This document shows positions 44,472 through 52,442 of a stretch of DNA of 64,000 bases, in pieces; the stretch's first letter is position 1, and each line of letters begins with the position of its first letter. The stretch is from Pseudomonas fluorescens. GTDB lineage: Bacteria; Pseudomonadota; Gammaproteobacteria; Pseudomonadales; Pseudomonadaceae. Under the pieces are notes generated by a model. That model worked only from the letters and a program-made list of their open reading frames with translations, did not search any database and was not told the DNA's origin. The stretch is taken from positions 4,139,501-4,203,500 of the forward strand of contig NZ_LR134318.1 of NCBI RefSeq assembly GCF_900636825.1, written 5' to 3'. Made by a program: the position numbers and the translations under genes.

Positions 44472-45548
44472 ATGGCTGATTTACCGATCAACGACCTAAA
44501 CGTCGCCTCTAACGAGACCCTGATCACTCCCGATCAGCTCAAGCGTGATATCCCTCTGAGCGACGCTGCCCTGCGCACCGTTACCAAGGGCCGCGAAGTC
44601 ATTCGCAACATTCTTGATGGCACCGACCACCGTCTGTTCGTAGTGATCGGCCCGTGCTCGATCCACGACATCAAGGCTGCCCACGAATACGCCGATCGCC
44701 TGAAGGTGCTGGCGGAGGAAGTCTCCGACACGCTGTATCTGGTCATGCGTGTGTATTTCGAGAAGCCGCGCACCACCGTCGGCTGGAAAGGCCTGATCAA
44801 CGATCCGTATCTGGACGACTCGTTCAAGATCCAGGACGGTCTGCACATCGGTCGTCAGTTGCTGCTGGATCTGGCCGAAAAAGGTCTGCCAACCGCGACG
44901 GAAGCCCTCGACCCGATCTCCCCTCAGTATCTGCAGGACCTGATCAGCTGGTCGGCCATTGGCGCGCGGACCACCGAATCGCAGACTCACCGTGAAATGG
45001 CTTCCGGCCTGTCTTCGGCCGTCGGCTTCAAGAACGGCACCGACGGCGGCCTGACCGTGGCGATCAATGCCCTGCAGTCGGTTTCCAGCCCGCACCGTTT
45101 CCTCGGTATCAACCAGGAAGGTGGCGTGTCCATCGTCACCACCAAAGGCAACGCCTACGGTCACGTGGTTTTGCGCGGCGGCAATGGCAAACCGAACTAC
45201 GATTCGGTCAGCGTCGCCCTGTGCGAACAAGCGCTGAACAAGGCGAAGATCAAGCCGAACATCATGGTCGATTGCAGCCACGCCAACTCCAACAAGGATC
45301 CGGCCCTGCAACCACTGGTGATGGAAAACGTCGCCAACCAGATCCTCGAGGGCAACCAGTCGATCATCGGCCTGATGGTCGAAAGCCACCTGAACTGGGG
45401 CTGCCAGGCGATTCCGAAAGACCTCGCCGATCTGCAATACGGCGTATCGATCACCGATGCCTGCATCGACTGGTCTGCGACCGAGACCACCCTGCGCAGC
45501 ATGCACGCCAAGCTCAAGGATGTGTTGCCCAAGCGTGAGCGCACCTGA
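44472..45548 (+). CDS. 3-deoxy-7-phosphoheptulonate synthase, class I
   Basis: This 358-residue enzyme is the AroF/AroG/AroH type of DAHP synthase. It has the family blocks LFVVIGPCSIHD, MRVYFEKPRTTVGWKG, IGARTTESQTHREMASGLS and MVDCSHANSNKD, which hold the phosphate, PEP and metal ligands. Which aromatic amino acid inhibits it cannot be told by eye. The window thus carries both a class I and a class II enzyme. A strong terminator follows. Confidence 0.95.
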   Translation: MADLPINDLNVASNETLITPDQLKRDIPLSDAALRTVTKGREVIRNILDGTDHRLFVVIGPCSIHDIKAAHEYADRLKVLAEEVSDTLYLVMRVYFEKPRTTVGWKGLINDPYLDDSFKIQDGLHIGRQLLLDLAEKGLPTATEALDPISPQYLQDLISWSAIGARTTESQTHREMASGLSSAVGFKNGTDGGLTVAINALQSVSSPHRFLGINQEGGVSIVTTKGNAYGHVVLRGGNGKPNYDSVSVALCEQALNKAKIKPNIMVDCSHANSNKDPALQPLVMENVANQILEGNQSIIGLMVESHLNWGCQAIPKDLADLQYGVSITDACIDWSATETTLRSMHAKLKDVLPKRERT

Positions 45549-45565
45549 CAGCGTTTCGCAGGCAT

Positions 45566-45596
45566 AAAAAAACGCCGGGCATTGCCCGGCGTTTTT
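45566..45596. terminator. Bidirectional terminator after the class I DAHP synthase
   Basis: AAAAAAACGCCGGGC, a short loop and GCCCGGCGTTTTTG form a stem with T-runs on both strands, shared with the convergent GNAT gene. Confidence 0.92.
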
Positions 45597-45609
45597 GTGT
45601 GTACGCGGT

Positions 45610-45894
45610 TCAGATCTTCGCGGCGCGGCGCTGGTGGCGCTCCATGTAGCGCTCGACGTAAGAGCACGACGGGATCACCGTGTAGCCCATTTCCTCGGCG
45701 TATTGCAGTGCGCTTTCGGTCAGCGCAGCAGCGATGCCACGACCACGCAGGGCGTTGGGCACGAACGTGCGATAGATATCCAGGGTCTGTTTCCCCAGAT
45801 CCATATAGGTCAGATACGCACGATGACCGTCCACATTGGTCTCGAACTGATGACCAGCCTGGTCATGGTGGATGGACAACGCCTCGCTCATCAC
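45610..45894 (-). CDS. Small GNAT-like N-acetyltransferase (Gcn5-related)
   Basis: This 94-residue protein is a minimal GNAT fold of the YidJ/NAT_SF type. YLTYMDLGKQTLDIYRTFV is followed by the acetyl-CoA loop ALRGRGIAAALTESALQYAE and the closing VIPSCSYVERYM. It is much shorter than ordinary acetyltransferases but complete for this subfamily. The substrate is unknown. It is divergent from the oprI region, with a 636-base spacer. Confidence 0.88.
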   Translation of the reverse strand: MMSEALSIHHDQAGHQFETNVDGHRAYLTYMDLGKQTLDIYRTFVPNALRGRGIAAALTESALQYAEEMGYTVIPSCSYVERYMERHQRRAAKI

Positions 45895-46308
45895 TACTCC
45901 TCGCGGGTCTTGAATTCTGACCCCTACCTTACCGATGTTTTTCCGGCGAAGGAACAGCTACGCCACCCCGTGCCTGATGGACACCGAGAAGAGCCACACC
46001 GATCTCGCGCAACCGAGCACTTGATAAATAGTAGGCGCCATTGGCAAAAATGCTCAAGGTACGCTCGTCATCAAGCCGATTGGCGGCGGTTGCTTCGATG
46101 GATACAGAGGTGACCTGGGAAACAATCTTCCCGGGGCGCTCACCTGAACATTGCCGGATGTTGAGACTTAAGACGCGGAACCTTTTTTTAAAGTCACCTC
46201 AACATGCACAAAGATAAGCGAAGCAGCACGCAGAATCGGAACAAAAGTGTGGACGAATTCATCTAGAAAGACTTTAGACAAAACTGCGAAAACAACACAT
46301 CACAAAGG

Positions 46309-46335
46309 GAACTTTTTCTGATTGAGTCGCTCTGT
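46309..46335 (+). promoter_or_regulatory. AlgU/sigma-E-like promoter candidate
   Basis: GAACTT, a 16-base spacer and TCTGT resemble the Pseudomonas AlgU consensus (GAACTT-N16/17-TCTGA). It lies about 195 bases upstream of oprI. Confidence 0.35.
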
Positions 46336-46434
46336 ACGGGGCCTGTAGCTGGATGTTTTTTATCCAGTGCAGTTAAAAGTTGCTCGAAAAAGAATCAGCG
46401 CCTACAATTTTTTTTGCTTCTTGCGCTACGTCAG

Positions 46435-46462
46435 TTTACTTACTACAAGTAATGGGTAGTAT
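46435..46462 (+). promoter_or_regulatory. oprI sigma-70 promoter candidate
   Basis: TTTACT and TAGTAT are separated by 16 bases and lie about 70 bases before the oprI ATG. Confidence 0.5.
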
Positions 46463-46530
46463 GTACGCCGGCTATTTCCTCAATCGTGAGGAGACAGTCA
46501 CTTAATTGAAAGTCCTTGAAGGGGAACACG

Positions 46531-46782
46531 ATGAACAACGTTCTGAAATTCTCTGCTCTGGCTCTGGCCGCAGTTCTGGCTACCGGTTGCAGCAGCGCAT
46601 CGAAAGAAACCGAAGCACGTCTGACCGCTACTGAAGACGCAGCTGCTCGCTCCCAGGCTCGTGCAGACGAAGCTTACCGTAAAGCTGATGAAGCTCTGGC
46701 TGCTGCTCAAAAAGCACAACAGACTGCTGACGAAGCTAACGAGCGTGCTCTGCGCATGCTGGAAAAAGCTAGCCGCAAGTAA
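46531..46782 (+). CDS. oprI: Major outer-membrane lipoprotein OprI (Lpp-like)
   Basis: This 83-residue lipoprotein has a signal peptide ending in the lipobox LATGCSS, then an alpha-helical rod with heptad-like Ala/Glu/Lys repeats, and a C-terminal lysine (ASRK) that can be bonded to peptidoglycan as in Lpp. The ATG at 46531 follows GAAGGGGAACACG. It is one of the most abundant proteins of pseudomonads. The next gene, convergent, is an L,D-transpeptidase, the enzyme class that makes the Lpp-murein link in E. coli. Confidence 0.97.
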   Translation: MNNVLKFSALALAAVLATGCSSASKETEARLTATEDAAARSQARADEAYRKADEALAAAQKAQQTADEANERALRMLEKASRK

Positions 46783-46804
46783 TAGTCCTTCGGGATTGTT
46801 ATCG

Positions 46805-46834
46805 AGCCGACCCATTTTTTGGGTCGGCTTTTTT
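46805..46834 (+). terminator. oprI terminator
   Basis: AGCCGACCC, a short T-rich loop and GGGTCGGCT are followed by six T residues. Confidence 0.92.
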
Positions 46835-46860
46835 GTGCCTGGAGTTTTTGTCCGGGCAAT

Positions 46861-46898
46861 AAAAAACCCGCCGACGCTGCTCGCATCGGCGGGTTTTG
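46861..46898 (-). terminator. L,D-transpeptidase gene terminator
   Basis: A CCCGCCGACG/CATCGGCGGG stem carries the T-run on the minus strand, just after the transpeptidase stop. Confidence 0.85.
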
Positions 46899-46907
46899 TC
46901 AGGGCTG

Positions 46908-47876
46908 TTACTGCAGTTCGACCGGTGTGCTCGAGACCATCGGCGCTGCCGCATTCGGCGTGCCGATTTCGGTAGGCAGACCATCTTCGGCCGCAACCAC
47001 GTCACGCACCACATCCCAATCCATACGCAGGTTATTGGTGACGTCTTCACGCTTGAGCATCGCGTTGATTACCGCGGTGTGCTTGTCGACCACTGACGGG
47101 TTGCCCTTGTCGTCGATCGGCGTGTGCGCTTCCAGGTAAACCTTGCCATTGCTGCGACCGAACTTGTACGTGTCGTTGAGGATGCGCACCGACGTGCCGA
47201 CCGGCACCATGCTGGCCATTTCCAGCACGTTGTTGTTGAACATGCGGAAGCAACCGTGGCTGGTACGCATACCGATGCCGAATTTCTTGTTCGAACCGTG
47301 GATCAGGTAACCCGGCGTGCCCAACGTGAACTTGAACGGCCCCAGCGGGTTGTCAGGACCGGCCGGCACCACATTGGGCAACGGATCACCGTCGGCGGCG
47401 TGTTCCGCCTTGATCGAGGCCGGAGGCGTCCAGGTCGGGTTCGGCGTCTTGGCAATGATCGAGGTGTGCGCGATTGGCGACCCCCAGCCTTCACGGCCGA
47501 TGCCCAACGGGAAGGTGTAAACCACGTCCCGGCCTTTCGGGTAGTAGTAGAGGCGGTATTCGGCCAGGTTGATGACGATGCCTTCACGCGGGCCCGGCGG
47601 CAGGATGAACCGCGTCGGCAGGACGATCTCGGTGCCGGCGCCCGGCAGCCAGGCGTCGATGCCCGGGTTGGCCGCGACCATTTCCGAATAGCCCAGATCA
47701 TAGGTGGTGCCCAGATCGGCAAACGTGTCTTCGTACTTGGCTTTGATCACCTGCACCTGGCCGATGATGTCCTCACCGGGCGGAGGCAAGGGAAACTCCA
47801 ATGCAGCAACGGGACCGGCCACACACAGGGCGGCAAGTGACAGGCAGCGGGTGACGGCAGGAAAGCGCGGCAACAT
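46908..47876 (-). CDS. L,D-transpeptidase (YkuD family)
   Basis: This exported enzyme of about 322 residues has a signal peptide (ending near VAALEF), a LysM-like segment (DLGTTYDLGYSEMVAANPG) and the YkuD catalytic domain. The active-site motif is MRTSHGCFRMFNNNV, and the upstream IHGSNKKFGIG is typical. It would form 3-3 peptidoglycan crosslinks or attach the OprI lysine to murein. ATG 47876 is likely, with 47894 possible. The closeness to oprI supports the lipoprotein-anchoring role, but in E. coli several paralogues share this task. Confidence 0.9.
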   Translation of the reverse strand: MLPRFPAVTRCLSLAALCVAGPVAALEFPLPPPGEDIIGQVQVIKAKYEDTFADLGTTYDLGYSEMVAANPGIDAWLPGAGTEIVLPTRFILPPGPREGIVINLAEYRLYYYPKGRDVVYTFPLGIGREGWGSPIAHTSIIAKTPNPTWTPPASIKAEHAADGDPLPNVVPAGPDNPLGPFKFTLGTPGYLIHGSNKKFGIGMRTSHGCFRMFNNNVLEMASMVPVGTSVRILNDTYKFGRSNGKVYLEAHTPIDDKGNPSVVDKHTAVINAMLKREDVTNNLRMDWDVVRDVVAAEDGLPTEIGTPNAAAPMVSSTPVELQ

Positions 47877-47975
47877 CCGGAAAATCCTTCGCATGATCAT
47901 CAAGGGTATAAGGGCGCGATTGTACACCGCGGCTTGGGGATTCGGGAGAGACGCCGATAGACCGTGTCGCGTCTT

Positions 47976-48060
47976 GAAAAGATCGCAGCCTTCGGCAGCT
48001 CCTACATTTGGAATGTATTCCCCCTGTAGGAGCTGCCGCAGGCTGCGATCTTTTGACCTT
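47976..48060. repeat. REP inverted pair
   Basis: AAGATCGCAGCCTTCGGCAGC and the inverted GGAGCTGCCGCAGGCTGCGATC lie immediately downstream of a minus-strand gene, overlapping its stop region. Confidence 0.85.
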
Positions 48061-48352
48061 AAAGCTCGAACCGCAACTCAGGCCAGATCGGCGAGGTGCC
48101 GCGCTTCTGCGACTCCAGAATCGCCCGGCACAGCGAGCACAGGCGCTGATCCTGAAACACCCGGCGGTCGACGCTCGACCAGCGCGGTTGTGCCGGCAGC
48201 AGACTCCCACAAAGTGTGCGATCCGCCGAGCCACCGAGCTCCAGCTGACGCGTCACCAGATGCACCCGCACTTCCTGGCAGGCGAACAGGTCCAGCTGCT
48301 CGTCAGGCTCGATCAGTTGGTAGGCAAACAGGGACCAGGCAGGACGCGGCAT
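48059..48352 (-). CDS. Conserved hypothetical protein with CxxC motif
   Basis: This 97-residue cytoplasmic protein starts MPRPAWSLFAYQLIEPDEQ. It has a helical middle and a C-terminal region with the pair LCSLCRAIL and a downstream basic stretch, which suggests a small metal site. No family name could be given. The ATG at 48352 is chosen; the frame continues nine residues upstream. It lies between the L,D-transpeptidase and the tesA remnant, as a host gene flanking the element. Confidence 0.7.
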   Translation of the reverse strand: MPRPAWSLFAYQLIEPDEQLDLFACQEVRVHLVTRQLELGGSADRTLCGSLLPAQPRWSSVDRRVFQDQRLCSLCRAILESQKRGTSPIWPELRFEL

Positions 48353-48409
48353 CGGGGGCTCCAAATAAGGGGGCGCCACATTAGCCGAAAGCCTGCCACT
48401 AGAAAAGCC

Positions 48410-48697
48410 TCATAACAGCGGTTTCAGCGTCGGCCAGACATTTTCCAGCAACTTGCCCTGAGCCCCGGCTGCCGGGTGCAGGCCGTCAGCCTGCATCAGG
48501 TCCGGATGCCCACCAACGCCTTCGAGAAAAAACGGCACCAGCGGGATCTTTTTATCGTCGGCGAGTTTGCCGTAGACCTCGGCGAAAGCCTCGGTGTAGC
48601 GCTTGCCGTAATTGGGCGGCAGTTGCATGCCGAGCAACAGCACCTTGGCGCCACTCTGGCGCGAGCTGTCGATCATCGAGGCAAGATTTTGTTGCAA
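48410..48697 (-). pseudogene. Displaced 3' fragment of tesA (original host end)
   Basis: The 95 codons from LQQNLASMIDSS to the stop match the C-terminal part of the arylesterase encoded intact at 56140-56745, but with many substitutions (for example MQLPPNYGKRYTEAFAE against MRLPPNYGVRYTTAFAE). It has no start or N-terminal half; the frame breaks at the element junction. It is the host gene's own 3' end, separated by the insertion, and should be untranslated. Confidence 0.9.
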
Positions 48698-48698
48698 T
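48681..48698. other. attL core of the tesA element
   Basis: GCAAGATTTTGTTGCAAT matches 17 of 18 bases with the copy at 56411-56428 and marks the left end of the element, within the codons for LQQNLA of tesA. GCAA and TTGC arms flank it, as expected for a tyrosine recombinase core. Confidence 0.85.
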
Positions 48699-48713
48699 CC
48701 CTCCCTGAGGACA

Positions 48714-48738
48714 GGAACCCAATAAACTCAAGGGTTCC
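48714..48738. promoter_or_regulatory. Inverted repeat before the integrase start
   Basis: GGAACCC and GGGTTCC, with an 11-base spacer, lie just before the integrase ATG. It may be an operator or excisionase-type site, or a small hairpin. Confidence 0.4.
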
Positions 48739-48743
48739 GACTA

Positions 48744-50195
48744 ATGACCACCTCCAAACATCCTCAAAGTGGGACAAACCTGTTACAAACCGCCCTCGCC
48801 AAGCCGTACCACTATCGTCGGTCTGGTCGCTATTACCTTCGGCTCCGACCTCAGGGCACCGCTAAGGGCTTCTTCACGCTATCGCTCAGAACTACCGACA
48901 AGGCCACCGCAATGACCATCTCCCAAGAAATCCTCCAGACCCTCAAGGCCTTCCACTTCGACAACCCAGCGGCCACTTGGGACGAACTCCGTGAGCGTCT
49001 GGTAGACATTGCTGAAAGCTGCTTAACGATGGCCCATGGGGATGGCTCTTTGGTGGCCTACGAGATGATCCACGATGAGCAGCATGTTGCCCTCCGTGAG
49101 GCCAGCGCCAAGCTACCGCTGAGCGTCAATCAGCAAAAGGCCGTGAGCAAGGCATTGGAGATCCTTGAGGCAGCTCAGGAGCGCTTGGAAGGCCGACCGG
49201 GGAAGCTGGTCGAGATCGTAAGGGACCTCAAGGGCGAAGCTTGTAGCACGCCTGTAGCCTCGTCTCCATCCCTATCTGTTTTACCGCCTCAAGAGCCCCT
49301 AACGTGGGACTACCTGTCCAACCAGTACCTGACCGAGCACAGCGTCAACATCAAGGATTCCACCAAGGCGAGCATGTTGGTCAATTACAAGGCCATCAAG
49401 GGCGCCTTTGAGGAAACCGGATTGACGGACTTGAGGAACCACAACCGGGACCACATGGTGGCAATCAGGACGGCCTTGCTTGTGGGTCGTCAACACTCAA
49501 CCGTGAACAACATCCTAACCAAGATGATGACCGTCATGGACTGGGCAGTGGATAACGACTACTTGACCAAGGCTTACACCTCCAATCTCAAACTGACCAA
49601 GGGAACCGATAGCAAGCGTGAAGGCTTCACCAAGGATCAAGTAGTCGCCCTCATGAACCATTCGGCAAAACTGCCAGCCGACTCATGGGAACGCTGGGGC
49701 CTGTCCCTTCTGGCAATCACTGGGGCTCGTGTCGGAGAGATCGCCTACCTGACCAAGCAGGACATCAAGCAGGTCGATGGCCTCTGGTGCATTCATATCA
49801 ATGAAAATGGCCCCAACAAGTCGATCAAGAACAAGCACAGCGACCGAACCATTCCCCTGATTGACGGCGCATTCAACACGTTTGAGCTGAAAGAGTTCCT
49901 CAAGGCTGTCGAAGCGGGCGCCCTACCTTCTGATCATGGCGTCAATCCAGTGAAGGCCAGTAAGAACCTCGGTCTCTTGATGAAGGAAATCCTTGGGGAG
50001 ACCCGTGAGACAACCCAGACGCTGCACTCGCTGAGACACTTCTTGTCGTCCGCCCTGCAAGCTGAAGGGGTTCCCGTAGCTTTCGCTCAAGCCATCACCG
50101 GGCACTCATCGCGCACCATCACATTCGGGACCTATGGCTCTGCAATTCCTGTAGGGAAGCTCGCTGAGGAACTCAAGAAGGTGCTCAAGGCATAG
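48744..50195 (+). CDS. Tyrosine recombinase/integrase of the tesA element
   Basis: This 483-residue site-specific recombinase has an N-terminal arm-binding-like part (YHYRRSGRYYLRLRPQ) and a SAM-like core-binding domain around 190-300. The catalytic residues are visible: Arg329 in ITGARVGEI, His428 and Arg431 in LHSLRHFLSS, His454 in ITGHSSRT and the nucleophile Tyr464 in TFGTYGSA. It lies 45 bases inside attL, pointing into the element, as in many integrative islands. Its codons are less GC-rich than the flanks. It should catalyse insertion at the tesA core and, with help, excision. Confidence 0.93.
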   Translation: MTTSKHPQSGTNLLQTALAKPYHYRRSGRYYLRLRPQGTAKGFFTLSLRTTDKATAMTISQEILQTLKAFHFDNPAATWDELRERLVDIAESCLTMAHGDGSLVAYEMIHDEQHVALREASAKLPLSVNQQKAVSKALEILEAAQERLEGRPGKLVEIVRDLKGEACSTPVASSPSLSVLPPQEPLTWDYLSNQYLTEHSVNIKDSTKASMLVNYKAIKGAFEETGLTDLRNHNRDHMVAIRTALLVGRQHSTVNNILTKMMTVMDWAVDNDYLTKAYTSNLKLTKGTDSKREGFTKDQVVALMNHSAKLPADSWERWGLSLLAITGARVGEIAYLTKQDIKQVDGLWCIHINENGPNKSIKNKHSDRTIPLIDGAFNTFELKEFLKAVEAGALPSDHGVNPVKASKNLGLLMKEILGETRETTQTLHSLRHFLSSALQAEGVPVAFAQAITGHSSRTITFGTYGSAIPVGKLAEELKKVLKA

Positions 50196-50405
50196 ACCCA
50201 GCGGGAGCACGAGGATATTTGGCGCCAGTAACGAGCTGAGCTCAGCAGGACGCTGCATAAGGCTGTACTACAAGCTACCCACGCTGAGAGCCATCCGTCG
50301 GATTGTCACCGCGAAAAACGCCATTAATCGATTGCACATTGACATCATAGATGCGCGTCACCGAGACTAACCAAATAACCATCACAGCGATAGGGATATC
50401 CCGCA
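50196..50405. other. Leader of the hxs operon
   Basis: These 210 bases lie between the integrase and the Hxs precursor gene. TTGACA occurs at about 50339, but no -10 at good spacing is clear. No ORF is supported. Confidence 0.4.
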
Positions 50406-50690
50406 ATGAAAAAGCGCTCCTTCCTGGTTCCCCTGGCCACTCTGGCCGCAGCCATAGCTACAGAACAGGCTTCCGCCCTAACTTCTCATGACGTTGTCGA
50501 GCCCAGCTCAGAAGCCAAGAACACATTTCAAGCTGAAGCTCAAAGCGAGAATCTTTCTGTTCGCGGTGGCAATGATCTGTTCGCCTTCGTTCTCAAGCGC
50601 GGGGATCAGGGGCAACTGATGGCTTACCACAGTTCCCATAGCTCCCACTCTTCGCACAGCTCCCATAGCTCCCACTACTCGGGTCGATAA
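50406..50690 (+). CDS. hxsA2: His-Xaa-Ser repeat precursor peptide (HxsA2 type)
   Basis: This 94-residue protein starts with a Sec-like signal region (MKKRSFLVPLATLAAAIATE) and has an acidic and Ser-rich middle (about 25-50), then VRGGNDLFAFVLKRGDQGQ, and a C-terminal tail of His in every third position, (HSS)5 then HYSGR. This is the layout of the short HxsA2-type precursor of the His-Xaa-Ser system, whose repeat tail is thought to be modified by the radical SAM proteins HxsB and HxsC. The stop overlaps the hxsD start (TAATG). The possible export makes it unlike most cytosolic RiPP precursors. Product and activity are unknown. Confidence 0.85.
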   Translation: MKKRSFLVPLATLAAAIATEQASALTSHDVVEPSSEAKNTFQAEAQSENLSVRGGNDLFAFVLKRGDQGQLMAYHSSHSSHSSHSSHSSHYSGR

Positions 50691-50992
50691 TGGCTTTCTC
50701 TCATACGCTCGTCTTTGATGAGCGGCTTTATGACGCACAGGTTTTGCAGAAAGCTGCTTATCGATCGATCAATGCCCTGACGGTTGATATCACACCCGAT
50801 GAGGGACAGTTTATCTGCGCTTTGTCATCGAATATCGGCGTGGACGAGCCGTCCTTTCTGTCTGCCATCCAAGAGTTCAAGAAGGATGTGCTCGACTATC
50901 AGCTGCGCCACCGATTGGCAGTTGAGACGCAGCCGATCAAGAACCTGATCCTCGGACTGGCCTTTTCAAAAACCGGGCTTATTAGTGAGTAA
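50690..50992 (+). CDS. hxsD: His-Xaa-Ser system protein HxsD
   Basis: This 100-residue protein fits the small HxsD family by its position and composition. It has a mixed alpha/beta first half (VDITPDEGQFICALSSNIG), a helical QEFKKDVLDYQLRHRLAVETQ, and ends IKNLILGLAFSKTG, a pattern like other HxsD proteins. It may bind precursor or one of the maturases. Its start is the ATG overlapping the hxsA2 stop; its end overlaps the hxsB start. Assignment leans on context as well as sequence. Confidence 0.8.
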   Translation: MAFSHTLVFDERLYDAQVLQKAAYRSINALTVDITPDEGQFICALSSNIGVDEPSFLSAIQEFKKDVLDYQLRHRLAVETQPIKNLILGLAFSKTGLISE

Positions 50993-52442
50993 ATTCCAAA
51001 AGCTGGAGTTCTACGCGCAGCAACGTCCCTACGAGTTGCTGCCCTTTAAGTTCGACCGCCTGAATGACGACGAGTATGTCATTACCAACATGGCAGGCGA
51101 ATTTCATGTCATACCGGTGCCGATGCTGGAACCGATCATTAGCAAGACGCTTCCGCTCTCATCAGAGCTAATCCCTACGCTTCGGTCCAAGCAGTTCATT
51201 CGCTTCACCAATGAGCAAGCACCACTTCAGCTCCTGGCACTCAAGATTCGCACGCGATTGTCCAGGCTGGCCGAGTTCACCAATCTGCATATCTTTGTAG
51301 TGACTCTTCGGTGCGACCATAGCTGTCCATATTGCCAGGTTTCAAGGCAATCGGAGAGCAAAGGCGAATTCGACATGACCACAGAGATGGCAGACAAATC
51401 GCTGGATTTCGTCTTTAGGTCTCCCAATCCAGCCATCAAAATTGAATTTCAGGGTGGCGAGCCGCTGCTGAACTTCGAGATGGTGAGGTACGTTGTTCTT
51501 GAGGCCAAAAAACGTAACGTCAAGGAAGGACGTGACCTACAGTTCGTCATTGCGACCACGCTTTCGCTACTGACCGATGACGTGCTCGACTTCTGTAAGC
51601 AGCACAACATCGTGCTTTCATCTTCGCTCGACGGGCCAATGGATCTGCATAATGCAAATCGCCCACGACCAGCCCGAGATAGTCATCAGCGTTTCGAGGA
51701 AGGCTTGAAGAAAGCCCGTGCAGCCCTCGGCTATGACCAAGTGTCAGCCCTGATGACAACCACAGATATAAGCCTGCCACGAGCACGCGACATCATTGAT
51801 GAATACTTGCGTCTGGGCTTTGATGGCATCTTCCTCCGCACGCTCTCCCCTTACGGTTTTGCGATCAAGACCAAAAAATTCATGTCGTATGACACGGAGC
51901 GCTGGCTGGAATTTTACAAGGAAGGCCTTGAGTACATCATTGAGCTAAACAAGTCCGGCATACGATTTGTAGAGCAGTATTCTTCGCTCGTGCTGACAAA
52001 AATGCTGACATCAGGGGACCCTGGGTTTGTTGATTTGATGAACCCTGCCGGTGCTGGTATCGCAGCCATCGTGTTCAACTACGACGGATCGGTCTACGCC
52101 TCAGATGAAAGCCGTATGCTTGCCGAAATGGGTGATCATACGTTCCGTCTGGGCAACATTCTTGAGCACTCGTATGAGGAGATCATCCTCTCTGATCAGC
52201 TTCTGGATGCACTGGAAAACTCTTTCACCTTAAGCGCTCCAATGTGCTCTGACTGTGCATTTGAACCTTACTGTGGAGCGGAGCCCGTCTACCATCACGC
52301 CATTCACAAGGACGTGGTAGCAAGAAAACCTGAGTCCTCTTTCTGCAAGCGAAATATGGCGATTTTCAAGCATCTCATTGAGCTGATGGGAAGTGATGAG
52401 CAAACAAAACGGATTTTTATGGGTTGGGCCAACCGATGCTGA
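50985..52442 (+). CDS. hxsB: His-Xaa-Ser radical SAM maturase HxsB
   Basis: This 485-residue radical SAM enzyme has a RiPP-recognition-like N-terminal region (1-90) and the cluster motif VTLRCDHSCPYCQVSRQ (CxxxCxxC, Cys110/114/117). GGEPLLN (IEFQGGEPLLNFEM) is the SAM-binding GGE motif. A SPASM/twitch-like C-terminal region has extra cysteines in APMCSDCAFEPYCGAEP and FCKRN, for auxiliary iron-sulfur clusters. The GTG start overlaps the hxsD stop. With HxsC it is expected to crosslink or otherwise modify the His-Xaa-Ser tail; the chemistry is not established in this system. Confidence 0.9.
   Translation: MSKFQKLEFYAQQRPYELLPFKFDRLNDDEYVITNMAGEFHVIPVPMLEPIISKTLPLSSELIPTLRSKQFIRFTNEQAPLQLLALKIRTRLSRLAEFTNLHIFVVTLRCDHSCPYCQVSRQSESKGEFDMTTEMADKSLDFVFRSPNPAIKIEFQGGEPLLNFEMVRYVVLEAKKRNVKEGRDLQFVIATTLSLLTDDVLDFCKQHNIVLSSSLDGPMDLHNANRPRPARDSHQRFEEGLKKARAALGYDQVSALMTTTDISLPRARDIIDEYLRLGFDGIFLRTLSPYGFAIKTKKFMSYDTERWLEFYKEGLEYIIELNKSGIRFVEQYSSLVLTKMLTSGDPGFVDLMNPAGAGIAAIVFNYDGSVYASDESRMLAEMGDHTFRLGNILEHSYEEIILSDQLLDALENSFTLSAPMCSDCAFEPYCGAEPVYHHAIHKDVVARKPESSFCKRNMAIFKHLIELMGSDEQTKRIFMGWANRC

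Larger units (their letters stand above)
45895..46530. other. 636-base spacer upstream of oprI
   Basis: This long AT-rich spacer contains no convincing ORF. It holds the oprI promoter (46435-46462), a sigma-E/AlgU-like sequence (GAACTT at 46309 with TCTGT 16 bases later) and a CTGGAT-loop-ATCCAG hairpin near 46350-46368. A long leader or a small RNA may be hidden here. Confidence 0.45.
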
